The notes under the pieces were generated by a model. It was not told the origin of the DNA. It did not search any database and saw only the letters and a program-made list of their open reading frames with translations. Shown piece after piece: positions 9,025 to 16,288 of a stretch of 32,418 nucleotides of DNA. The stretch comes from Desulfuromonadaceae bacterium (GTDB lineage: Bacteria; Desulfobacterota; Desulfuromonadia; Desulfuromonadales; UBA2294). Numbering within the stretch: position 1 is the stretch's first letter; every line of letters starts with the position of its first letter. Location: contig JAGXHN010000035.1 in assembly GCA_024636225.1 (NCBI GenBank), forward strand, positions 1 through 32,418, in the 5' to 3' direction. The position numbers were made by a program, and so were the translations under genes.

Positions 9025-9903
9025 TCAGTTCTTTATGAATTCGATCACGGCTCGCCGCTTCAGCTCTTCGACCCACGCTGCAATCAGTCGACTCCCCGCT
9101 TCGCCTTTTAGAACATTGATGATCTGAGGGCGCGCTTCATCGATCGTCAATGGACTGTTCTCTTCCCGATCAGTGACCATGAGCAGATGATAACCGAATT
9201 GAGTTTCAACCGGCCCACCGACGACCCCGATCTTTTGGCTGAGGGCGGCTTCTTCAAACGGTTTGACCATATCCCCTTTGCGAAACCAGCCAAGATCACC
9301 ACCACCGGTAGAACTCGGACAGGCTGAATGCTCTCTGGCCAGAGCAGCAAAAGACTCGCTCGTCGCCTGTTCCTTTAACTTCAGGATCGTCGCCAGGGCT
9401 CCCCCTTTATCATCGTTTTGAAACTTGAGCAAAAGATGACTCGCGCGGATCCTCCCCTTGCGGATCATCTGCTCCTTGCGCGTTGTATACAACTCCTGTA
9501 TCTCTTCTTCGCTCGGATCGCAGAGTTCCTGCAGTTTTTTATCGGTCATCAGATTGACTGTAATATCCTGGCGCAACATTCGATGATACATCATAGCATC
9601 GATACCGGCCTTCTCCAGTGTGACAAAAAAATCGTCTTCACTCGGAAAATTGGCGACAATTTTTTGTCGTTCTGCATCGATCGCTCCCTCTTCGGCAACA
9701 ATACCATAAGCCATCGCTTCCTGAAAAATAAGCTCCCGTGCCAGCAGTTTTTCCAGAGCGAGCTCATGCAGTTCAGAGAGCTGCGCCGCCGTCAACTGAT
9801 CCGCTGTTTTCCGATACCGCTCCAGAGAAAAACCTTGAATCGTATTATCCAGATCCATTTTACGGATCGGTTGTCCATTTACTTTTGCAATGATTTCATT
9901 CAT
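9025..9903 (-). CDS. Parvulin-type peptidyl-prolyl isomerase (SurA/NifM-like, no signal peptide)
   Basis: A 292-residue protein with a SurA-N-like helical N-terminal part (about 1-145) and a PpiC/parvulin rotamase domain (about 150-255) showing ASHLLLKF, the Ser-Thr-Gly-Gly-Gly-Asp-Leu-Gly-Trp motif, KGDMVKPFEEAAL and TQFGYHLLMV. It assists protein folding by prolyl isomerisation. I start it at the ATG at 9903 (MNEIIAKVNGQPI), because upstream sequence belongs to the ksgA end; the two genes overlap by 8 bp (ATGAATGA). From this start there is no signal peptide or lipobox, so it is probably cytoplasmic, like NifM, rather than periplasmic like SurA. A missed upstream start cannot supply a signal peptide, since that stretch is Arg/Trp rich. 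Confidence 0.88.
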   Translation of the reverse strand: MNEIIAKVNGQPIRKMDLDNTIQGFSLERYRKTADQLTAAQLSELHELALEKLLARELIFQEAMAYGIVAEEGAIDAERQKIVANFPSEDDFFVTLEKAGIDAMMYHRMLRQDITVNLMTDKKLQELCDPSEEEIQELYTTRKEQMIRKGRIRASHLLLKFQNDDKGGALATILKLKEQATSESFAALAREHSACPSSTGGGDLGWFRKGDMVKPFEEAALSQKIGVVGGPVETQFGYHLLMVTDREENSPLTIDEARPQIINVLKGEAGSRLIAAWVEELKRRAVIEFIKN

Positions 9904-10747
9904 AAAAAGAACCTTTTTTTGTCGGTTTATCCACCAGATCTGGTCGACCCGCCCCTTGCGCCAACAGCGTGTCGGCCAGCGAGGTGAACTCATTGAGAGC
10001 CAGGGTTTCGCCGCGCCGGGTCAGATCGATTCCGACAACTTCTGCTGCGGCGGCAATCTCGTCAGCTGAAAAACCGGCGGTCCGCAAACTGTTGCGCAAG
10101 GTTTTGCGGCGCTGCGCAAAAGCCGCCTTGACGACACGGCGCAGAAACAGCTCATCTTCCATCGGATAACGTGGCGCCGCCAGAGGGATTAATTCAATGA
10201 CCGCCGAGTCAACCTTCGGCGCAGGAGTGAAGGCGCCGGACGGAACAGCCACCACCCGTCTGACATCAAAATAGAGTTGACTGAGGACCGACAGAATTCC
10301 GTAATCACGCGAACCGGGTTTGGCAACAATCCGGTCCGCCACCTCCTTTTGAAACATAAGAACAGCCCGAACAAACAGATCCCGTTCATCCAGCAGACGA
10401 AACAGTATTTGACTCGAAATATTGTAAGGGAGATTAGAGATCAGGGTATAGGGGGGGTCGCTCAGAATCGAGCGCCAGTCGAGACGCAAGGCGTCACCTT
10501 CGTGAACCTGAAGATTCGGCTCGGTACGCTGACGGAATCGGGCGACTATATCCCGATCAACCTCCATAACCAGCAGATGAACCCCGCAGAGAAGCAGCGG
10601 ATCGGTCAGAGCGCCGAGGCCTGGTCCGATCTCAAGCACCCGGCTCGTCCCGGTCAGTTGAGCGGCCTTGAGAATATCATCGATAAATTTACGTTCATGC
10701 AAAAAATGTTGTCCATACCGTTTTTTGGCGCGGTAAGTCTCAGTCAT
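9896..10747 (-). CDS. rsmA: 16S rRNA dimethyladenosine transferase
   Basis: Also called KsgA. It dimethylates two adjacent adenosines in helix 45 of 16S rRNA and acts as a late 30S assembly checkpoint. The 283-residue product shows YGQHFLHE at the N-terminus, the SAM-binding VLEIGPGLGALT, the catalytic NLPYNISSQIL motif, and the ARRKTLRN-like C-terminal segment QRRKTLRNSL. I use the ATG at 10747, which shares one base with the DUF2062 stop (TGATG); a TTG lies one codon upstream. Tight coupling to DUF2062 upstream and to the prolyl isomerase downstream indicates one transcript. Confidence 0.97.
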   Translation of the reverse strand: MTETYRAKKRYGQHFLHERKFIDDILKAAQLTGTSRVLEIGPGLGALTDPLLLCGVHLLVMEVDRDIVARFRQRTEPNLQVHEGDALRLDWRSILSDPPYTLISNLPYNISSQILFRLLDERDLFVRAVLMFQKEVADRIVAKPGSRDYGILSVLSQLYFDVRRVVAVPSGAFTPAPKVDSAVIELIPLAAPRYPMEDELFLRRVVKAAFAQRRKTLRNSLRTAGFSADEIAAAAEVVGIDLTRRGETLALNEFTSLADTLLAQGAGRPDLVDKPTKKGSFYE

Positions 10748-11253
10748 CAATCATCTCCAGGCGGGTCATGACGTCTGACGCTCAAACGCCGGGGCCAACG
10801 TTTGATCTTGGCAATACGCAAGGCAGGGATAAAACGCAAGGTCAGAGCATAGGTGAGCAGACTCCAGAGGAGTGCGTGAAGTAGTGAACCAAAACAGAGT
10901 GGCACCATAATGTCCATACCCAGATTCTTAAAAGCATCAAAAGTCAATTCAGTCGGGAATGTTGAGCGATCCATCCCGAGAAGGATACGGCCGGTTTCAT
11001 ATTGAGCCGCATAAATAAATGGTGCAGTCACAGGATTAGTGACCCAGACAGCGGATACAGCAGCAATTTTATTCTCTTTAAGCAGCCAGCTGAAAAAAAG
11101 GGCGATTGCCATTTGAAAACCGAAGGTCGGCGTCATACCGATAAAAATACCGAGGGCGACCCCTTTGGCGATCTCGTCCGGAGTTGCCCGGAGTCGCGCA
11201 AAGCGGATCATGCTCAGCTTTCCCTTCCGGATGACCGGCCAATAACGCCACAT
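10747..11253 (-). CDS. DUF2062 family membrane protein
   Basis: A 168-residue inner-membrane protein with the DUF2062 core: RATPDEIAKGVALGIFIGMTPTFGFQ followed by a hydrophobic segment, then the conserved AVWVTNPVTAPFIYAAQYETG and a second long hydrophobic span near the C-terminus. The function of the family is unknown; members often sit beside envelope or polysaccharide genes. The frame is open further upstream into tsaD, but the ATG at 11253 has an AGAGGG ribosome site and starts 7 bp after the tsaD stop, so I take it as the start. The C-terminal tail is strongly basic (KIKRWPRRLSVRRH). Confidence 0.85.
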   Translation of the reverse strand: MWRYWPVIRKGKLSMIRFARLRATPDEIAKGVALGIFIGMTPTFGFQMAIALFFSWLLKENKIAAVSAVWVTNPVTAPFIYAAQYETGRILLGMDRSTFPTELTFDAFKNLGMDIMVPLCFGSLLHALLWSLLTYALTLRFIPALRIAKIKRWPRRLSVRRHDPPGDD

Positions 11254-11260
11254 AAACGGA

Positions 11261-12271
11261 CTACCCTCTGGAGACCAGATCAAGCGGCCAACTGGCGCGT
11301 GCCCTGATCTGCTGACTTGAGATCTGATTACAAAGATAATAATCAGCGGCGACGCCAAGCATTGCTGCATTGTCGCCACAGAGTTGAGGTGAAGGAAAAA
11401 CAACCTCCACCCCTTTTTTCACCCCCTGCTTCTGCATGGCCAAACGTAAGCCACGATTGCAGGCAACCCCGCCACAGACCACGATTCGCTGCAGGCCATT
11501 CTCCGTTGCAGCTTTAAAAGTTTTTTTGGTCAAAACCTCAACAACAGCCGCCTGGAACCCCGCCGCCAGATCAGGAAGGTTTTCAGGCTGAGTCGATTCA
11601 GGATGAGCTATGACATAATTGCGTACGGCAGTTTTGATGCCACTGAAACTGAAATCGAGTCCGCGATGCAACATCGGCCGCGGAAAGGTGATCACTTCAG
11701 GATCACCTTGCGACGCCAATTGATCGATTTTAGCACCGCCCGGATAACCGAGCCCGACCAGTTTGGCGACTTTATCAAACGCCTCACCGGCTGCATCGTC
11801 GCGGGTCTGACCGAGGGTCGTGTAGAGGCCGACACCATCGACACGGTAAAGGTGGGTATGACCACCCGATACGGCAAGCGCCAGATAAGGAAAAGCTATT
11901 TCTCTCTCCAGCAAAGGGGCAAGGATATGCCCCTCAATATGATGCAAGCCAACCAGGGGGATCTGCCGCGCATAGGCGATCGCCTGACCGACAGAGATTC
12001 CAACCAGAAGCGCACCGATCAGACCGGGACCAGCTGTCACCCCGATCCCTTCAATTTCATCAAGCTTGAGACCGGCCTGGCTCAACGCCTCATCGATAAC
12101 CATCGTGATCGCTTCCAGATGTTGTCTGGAAGCGACCTCAGGAACAACACCGCCGAACCGGGCATGGAGATCGACCTGCGAAGCGACAATATTCGAGCGC
12201 ATCGTCCGTCCATTTTCGACCACAGCAGCGGCCGTTTCATCGCAGGATGATTCAAGAGTCAGAACAATCAT
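11261..12271 (-). CDS. tsaD: tRNA N6-adenosine threonylcarbamoyltransferase
   Basis: Transfers the threonylcarbamoyl group to A37 of ANN-decoding tRNAs, with TsaB/TsaE as partners. The 336-residue product has the ASKHA fold signature: LTLESSCDETAAAVV at the start, GGVVPEVASRQH, the metal-binding HHIEGH (H111 and H115), AVSGGHT, and CGGVACNRGLR. Length and motifs are those of an intact bacterial TsaD. It lies 44 bp downstream of the PhoH gene and 7 bp before DUF2062. Confidence 0.97.
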   Translation of the reverse strand: MIVLTLESSCDETAAAVVENGRTMRSNIVASQVDLHARFGGVVPEVASRQHLEAITMVIDEALSQAGLKLDEIEGIGVTAGPGLIGALLVGISVGQAIAYARQIPLVGLHHIEGHILAPLLEREIAFPYLALAVSGGHTHLYRVDGVGLYTTLGQTRDDAAGEAFDKVAKLVGLGYPGGAKIDQLASQGDPEVITFPRPMLHRGLDFSFSGIKTAVRNYVIAHPESTQPENLPDLAAGFQAAVVEVLTKKTFKAATENGLQRIVVCGGVACNRGLRLAMQKQGVKKGVEVVFPSPQLCGDNAAMLGVAADYYLCNQISSQQIRARASWPLDLVSRG

Positions 12272-12315
12272 TTAACTTAAAGTCGATTCTGGAAAAAAGT
12301 CTCTAACGGACCGAT

Positions 12316-13629
12316 TTAAAGTAAGTTTGCCGCAAGTTCAGCAAGCGGGGAACGTTCCCCTTTGCTCAGCGTAATATGTCCCGAGATCTCCTGCCCTTTG
12401 AACTTTTCGACCAGATAAGTCAGGCCGTTGCTCGACGAGTCGACGTAAGGATTGTCAATCTGGTAGGGGTCGCCGGTCAAAACGACTTTGGTCCCCTCGC
12501 CGGCCCGGGTTACAATGGTTTTAATTTCATGCGGCGTCAGATTCTGGGCTTCATCGACAATCAGGTACTGTTTCGGGATCGATCGTCCGCGAATATAGGT
12601 CAGCGCTTCAATTTCGAGCAGGCCGAGATCGACCAGCTCCTTATACCCACGCTTGCGCTTCCCCTGTTCATCGACACTGCCGAGGAGCAATTCAACATTA
12701 TCGAAAATCGGCTGCATCCAGGGAGCCAACTTCTCTTCGATATCACCGGGCAAAAAACCGAGATCTTTGCCGAGGGGAAAGACCGGACGTGAAACGAGCA
12801 GACGGGTGTAAGCCCCTTCATCGGCAGATTTATGCAGACCGACAGCAATTGCCAGCAAGGTTTTCCCGGTACCGGCTTTCCCGACCAGACTGACCAGCTG
12901 GATATCATCATTCATCAACAGATCAAAAGCAAACTGCTGTTCGCGATTACGGGAATGTATCCCCCAGATCCCCTCTTTCGGTAATGGAATCAAGGTCACA
13001 ACACGCCGCATGATCAGATTATAGCGACCGAGTGCCGTATGTGATGGATTCGATGAATCGGTCAAGGTCAGAAACTGATTCGGTTGATAATCCCCTTCCA
13101 GATCGAGATAACCCGCTTCAAAAAATCGATCGATCTCTGCCTTGTCGACCAGCACATCGGTGTAACCGGAATACAGATCATCAACATCGACTTTATCAGA
13201 AGAATAATCTTCAGCAGTCAAACCCAGAGCGTCCGCTTTGATCCGCAGATTGGTATCCTTGGTCACAAAGACCGGAGTTTCACCCTTCTCCTTAAGATCG
13301 AGAGCGACAGCCAATATCCGGTTATCACCGCGATCATCAACCAGTTCCGGCGGGAGACGATCCATCGCACTGCCGGTATGCAAGACAACCCGCAGCGTCC
13401 CCCCGACGTCGAGAGGGACCCCCTTGATCAGTTGCCCTTGTCGGCGCAAACCATCGAGAACCCTGGAAACATAGCGCGCATTGCGCCCGGTTTCGTTCAG
13501 ATCCTTTTTAAACCGATCGATCTCTTCGATGACGGTGATCGGGATAATCAGATTATTGTCGGCAAACTTGAACAGAGCCTGAGGGTCATGCAACAGAACA
13601 TTGGTATCGAGTACATACGATTTTATCAT
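12316..13629 (-). CDS. PhoH family ATPase with N-terminal PIN domain
   Basis: A 437-residue protein with an N-terminal PIN nuclease-like domain (about 1-150; SYVLDTNVLLHDP with acidic residues, later FVTKDTNLRIKA) and a C-terminal PhoH ATPase domain. Walker A is GKAGTGKT (about 248-255) and Walker B is YLIVDEAQN (about 355-363), followed by the VVLTGDPYQID sensor. This is the YlaK/PhoH2 type, in which PIN RNase and helicase-like ATPase activities are joined; the cellular role in RNA turnover is inferred from family members. A TAGGAGA ribosome site precedes the ATG. It follows the small lipoprotein gene by 14 bp. Confidence 0.93.
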   Translation of the reverse strand: MIKSYVLDTNVLLHDPQALFKFADNNLIIPITVIEEIDRFKKDLNETGRNARYVSRVLDGLRRQGQLIKGVPLDVGGTLRVVLHTGSAMDRLPPELVDDRGDNRILAVALDLKEKGETPVFVTKDTNLRIKADALGLTAEDYSSDKVDVDDLYSGYTDVLVDKAEIDRFFEAGYLDLEGDYQPNQFLTLTDSSNPSHTALGRYNLIMRRVVTLIPLPKEGIWGIHSRNREQQFAFDLLMNDDIQLVSLVGKAGTGKTLLAIAVGLHKSADEGAYTRLLVSRPVFPLGKDLGFLPGDIEEKLAPWMQPIFDNVELLLGSVDEQGKRKRGYKELVDLGLLEIEALTYIRGRSIPKQYLIVDEAQNLTPHEIKTIVTRAGEGTKVVLTGDPYQIDNPYVDSSSNGLTYLVEKFKGQEISGHITLSKGERSPLAELAANLL

Positions 13630-13643
13630 CAGTCTATTATCTC

Positions 13644-13922
13644 CTAGCGATCATAGTCAGTAACTTCAATACCTTCGGAGGTTGCCAGTAATTTGACATG
13701 CACCGGGTAATCCTTGCCGGGGATGTTCCGTTTCGCCAGAAGGACCGCCTCTCCATAACTGTTCAAAAGAGCCAGTATCTGTTCTGGTGATTCGACGATG
13801 ATAAAGGTTTGGTAAATACGGGTCTTCATCAACTCTTCACGCGTCACCGGCCGTTCTGGTGGCAACGCACATGCGGTTAGCAGAACGGCTGCAACAATCA
13901 GAGTCAAAATGGAACGAATCAT
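13644..13922 (-). CDS. Small predicted lipoprotein, unknown function
   Basis: A 92-residue protein that I do not recognise. It has a short hydrophobic signal with a lipobox ending in LTAC (Cys near residue 17), so the mature part should be a lipid-anchored domain of about 75 residues outside the cytoplasm. The mature part is mixed alpha/beta in look, with no cysteines. A strong AAGGAGG site stands five bases before the ATG. It starts 13 bp after the desulfurase stop and ends 14 bp before phoH, so it bridges the peptide operon and the housekeeping run, and the operon transcript may continue into it. Confidence 0.75.
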   Translation of the reverse strand: MIRSILTLIVAAVLLTACALPPERPVTREELMKTRIYQTFIIVESPEQILALLNSYGEAVLLAKRNIPGKDYPVHVKLLATSEGIEVTDYDR

Positions 13923-13935
13923 CTAATCCTCCTTA

Positions 13936-15090
13936 TCAAAATCGATTCTGGTCGAGTGAAATCTTGTGAACGGCCTGGATCAACAGTTCGATCTGATCAA
14001 TTGTTGTAAAATAACCGGGACTGACCCGAACCGTCCCGGCCGGAAAAGTCCCGATCATCCGGTGGGCACCAGGGGCACAATGCAGACCGACCCTGACCAT
14101 GATGTCATAGTCCTGATCGAGAATAAAGCCGATCTCGGATGGATCTCTGTTTTGGCAGGTAAATGAAACGGCCCCCCCGTGGTGACCGCTGTCAGCTTTG
14201 CCATAGACCGTCACGCCATCAATAGAGTTTAAACCATGCACCAGCAGGTCGATCAGCTGCTGTTCATGGGCCGCAATCGTGTCGAGACCGACTTCAGTAA
14301 TAAATTCGATGCCAGCTTTAAGTCCGGCAATCCCCGGAGTATTGAGGGTTCCGCTTTCAAACCGTTCCGGCATCTGCAGGGGCATCTCATCTTGTTCCGA
14401 CTGCCCCCCGGTCCCGCCATGTATCAACGGACGCAGCGGCACCCCTTCCCGTACGTAGAGACAACCGATACCAGGTGGTGCAAACAGCCCCTTGTGCCCC
14501 GGAAGAGCCAACAGATCGATCCCCATTGTATTGACATCGATCGGAATATGCCCCGCCGTCTGGGCGGCATCAACCAAAAAAAGCAGATTTTTTCCCCGGC
14601 AAAATTCACCCACCGTCTCAATCGGCATCAAAGTCCCGGTGACATTGGAACAGTGAGTCATCACAACCATCCGGGTGGCGTCGGTGCAGGCGGCTGCTAT
14701 CGACGAAGCAGAAACAGAGCCGGATGCGTCAGCATCAACGATCGAGAGCGATACGCCGGATTGTTCCAGAACGCGAAGCGGCCTGAGGACGGAGTTGTGC
14801 TCTATGGCCGTAGTGACCACATGATCACCGGGATTCAGAAGACCGAACAGCGCCGTATTGATCGCTTCGGTCGCTCCCGAGGTAAAGATCAGTCGTGAGG
14901 CATCAGCAATCGAAAAAAAGTCGGCGATGGTCTCACGGGCAGAAAAGACCAGACGAGAGGCATCCAGAGACATGCGATGACCACCGCGGCCCGGATTGGC
15001 ACCACAGTCACGAAAAGCACTATCGACAGCCCTGTAAACCGCTTCCGGCTTTGGAAAGGAGGTGGCTGAATTGTCGAGATAAATCAGCAT
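13936..15090 (-). CDS. Cysteine desulfurase / selenocysteine lyase-like aminotransferase class V
   Basis: A 384-residue PLP enzyme of the cysteine desulfurase family. It has YLDNSATSFPKP at the start, the cofactor Asp in VDAAQ (D174), the Schiff-base Lys in PGHKG (K200) and the substrate-attacking Cys in GLHCAPGAH (C338). Family members take sulfur from Cys (or selenium from selenocysteine) as an enzyme-bound per(sele)nosulfide. I favour the ATG at 15090 (MLIYLDN), because the one at 15105 has no ribosome site and family proteins start at this point. It is the last gene of the peptide operon, and with the YedE-like transporter it suggests sulfur or selenium mobilisation; which element is used cannot be told from sequence. 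Confidence 0.9.
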   Translation of the reverse strand: MLIYLDNSATSFPKPEAVYRAVDSAFRDCGANPGRGGHRMSLDASRLVFSARETIADFFSIADASRLIFTSGATEAINTALFGLLNPGDHVVTTAIEHNSVLRPLRVLEQSGVSLSIVDADASGSVSASSIAAACTDATRMVVMTHCSNVTGTLMPIETVGEFCRGKNLLFLVDAAQTAGHIPIDVNTMGIDLLALPGHKGLFAPPGIGCLYVREGVPLRPLIHGGTGGQSEQDEMPLQMPERFESGTLNTPGIAGLKAGIEFITEVGLDTIAAHEQQLIDLLVHGLNSIDGVTVYGKADSGHHGGAVSFTCQNRDPSEIGFILDQDYDIMVRVGLHCAPGAHRMIGTFPAGTVRVSPGYFTTIDQIELLIQAVHKISLDQNRF

Positions 15091-15126
15091 AAAATGGATT
15101 TCCATTTAAAATTAACATTTAAAGTT

Positions 15127-16077
15127 TCAGTCAGACACTTTGCGCTCCCCTGCGCACATCAGATCACGCCCCTGCCACGACTCTTCGAGACGGGAGAGTC
15201 CGCGACAACCGCCAAAACAGAGACTATAATCGCAGCATCCTTGACATCCGTCCGGAGTTGCAGCAATAGCATCCCGGATCTTCTGTCTGGGCGCATCCTG
15301 CCAGATAGCGTAAAATGAATCTTTCAAAAGCGAGCCGAGCGGCTGCGGCCATGAGAGACAAGGGTGAACAGTGCCTGTGCAGTCAATATGCGCCAGACTG
15401 TTTGCCGCCTGACATCCGCCGTATTCACTCCGGGCAACGCCCCCGTTCGGAAACAGAATCTCCCAGAGAAAAAGATCGTGTACATCGAGCTGAAGCTCGC
15501 TGCTAAAATCAGGAAAATCGACCGCAAGTTGACGAAACCGTTCAATATCCCCGGAGTGAAGCAGGTCGTTGCGCAACGTTGGCGAAAAATTATCATTAAT
15601 ACGCATATTCGGCAACTTAAAACGCGGAATCTGATGATGGAGACAAAACCGGAGCAAAGACCCGATCATGCCGAGTCTTTCCGGGGTCGGAGTGAGGGTC
15701 AGTCCGTAGTTTACCCCCCCTTTGTGCAACGTAGAGCAGGTCTGTTCCAGCGCTGTGAAGTCAACACCATCAGTTGACACAAAGCCGCCGACATCGAGCA
15801 GGAGCAGGGTATGATCCGGCAGATCTTTGAGCTCACTCAATTCGGCAACAGAGCCGGAACAGGTTACAAGGAGCTGACATGCGGCAGCGGCAAGTGTTGT
15901 CGCCACATCCCGGAAGAGAGGATGGAGCAGCGGGGTCCTCTCCAGAGTGACATAGAACAGCTGTGCTTCAACCAGACGCGCTGCAATCTCGAGCGTAACG
16001 GCAGCAGAAGCTGGCTGCACGGGGGAACAGAGGTCCCAGGTCACACGTAGCGGGGTATCGAGCAGATCGATTGCCAT
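15127..16077 (-). CDS. SPASM-domain partner protein lacking the radical SAM motif (GeoRSP type)
   Basis: A 316-residue protein shaped like a radical SAM/SPASM maturase, but without the CX3CX2C cluster motif: the N-terminus has a single Cys (C17, WDLCSP) where the motif would be. The C-terminal SPASM-like region keeps many cysteines: GGCQAAN, DCTG, HPCLSW, then C278, C281, C282, C287, C291 and C308 (DGCQGCCDYSLCFGGC...MC). It could therefore bind auxiliary Fe-S clusters but not generate the 5'-deoxyadenosyl radical. I recognise the arrangement as the 'GeoRSP system SPASM domain protein'. It probably supports the true maturase encoded on the other side of the peptide gene. Its ribosome site is weak and follows a hairpin. 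Confidence 0.85.
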   Translation of the reverse strand: MAIDLLDTPLRVTWDLCSPVQPASAAVTLEIAARLVEAQLFYVTLERTPLLHPLFRDVATTLAAAACQLLVTCSGSVAELSELKDLPDHTLLLLDVGGFVSTDGVDFTALEQTCSTLHKGGVNYGLTLTPTPERLGMIGSLLRFCLHHQIPRFKLPNMRINDNFSPTLRNDLLHSGDIERFRQLAVDFPDFSSELQLDVHDLFLWEILFPNGGVARSEYGGCQAANSLAHIDCTGTVHPCLSWPQPLGSLLKDSFYAIWQDAPRQKIRDAIAATPDGCQGCCDYSLCFGGCRGLSRLEESWQGRDLMCAGERKVSD

Positions 16078-16104
16078 AAGAAAATTTTGTCCATTAAATT
16101 CAAA

Positions 16105-16123
16105 GGGCAGCGTGAAGCTGCCC
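16105..16123 (-). terminator. Hairpin between peptide gene and SPASM gene (attenuator or terminator)
   Basis: A perfect 7-bp stem GGGCAGC/GCTGCCC with a 5-nt loop lies 8 bases beyond the peptide stop codon. On the minus strand it is followed by TTTGAATTT, a poor U-tract, so complete termination is unlikely. It is well placed to cap or partly end a short peptide mRNA while letting some transcription pass to the SPASM and desulfurase genes. Confidence 0.6.
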
Positions 16124-16131
16124 GATGATGT

Positions 16132-16188
16132 TTAGCAAGGATGAACGTTTGCAGATCCGACAACCATCGGTTTTTGATACTTTTTCAT
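16132..16188 (-). CDS. 18-residue precursor peptide of the radical SAM cassette
   Basis: An ATG at 16188 opens an 18-codon frame, MKKYQKPMVVGSANVHPC, ending TGC TAA. It is preceded by a full Shine-Dalgarno sequence GGAGGT (16195-16200) with a 6-base spacer, much stronger than those of its neighbours. It sits between the radical SAM maturase and the SPASM partner, both on the same strand, in a 211-bp gap with no other plausible gene. Peptides in this position next to PqqD-like and radical SAM/SPASM proteins are typical RiPP precursors. The basic, polar front (KKYQK) could be the recognition part, and the VGSANVHPC tail, with Asn, His, Pro and a C-terminal Cys, the modified part; that division is inference. 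No signal peptide is present. Confidence 0.85.
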   Translation of the reverse strand: MKKYQKPMVVGSANVHPC

Positions 16189-16194
16189 CGGTAC

Positions 16195-16200
16195 ACCTCC
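16195..16200 (-). promoter_or_regulatory. Strong ribosome binding site of the 18-residue peptide
   Basis: GGAGGT on the minus strand, six bases before the ATG at 16188. It decides the start and is the main reason, besides context, to accept such a short gene as real. Just upstream, AAGAGA/TCTCTT (about 16208-16226) can form a small leader hairpin. Confidence 0.85.
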
Positions 16201-16247
16201 TTGTTTTGGTTAGAAGAGAACTCTGCTCTCTTTGTTTAGGATAAAAT

Positions 16248-16264
16248 AGCGATACTGCCACCAG
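16248..16264 (-). promoter_or_regulatory. Weak candidate sigma-54 promoter before the peptide gene
   Basis: Minus-strand CTGGTGGCAGTATCGCT has GG and GC separated by exactly 10 bases, the -24/-12 spacing, but matches the rest of the consensus poorly (TCGC in place of TTGC). It lies between the radical SAM stop and the peptide ribosome site, about 60 bases upstream of the peptide ATG. If active it would let the peptide be made in excess of its enzymes. Chance occurrence is quite possible. Confidence 0.28.
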
Positions 16265-16288
16265 AGAAAAACGCCAGAGCTGTTCAGA

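Noticed and set aside
16129..16188. Selenocysteine in place of the final Cys of the small peptide
   Set aside because: The codon is TGC followed by TAA, so an ordinary Cys ends the peptide. There is no in-frame TGA and no need to invoke selenocysteine insertion.
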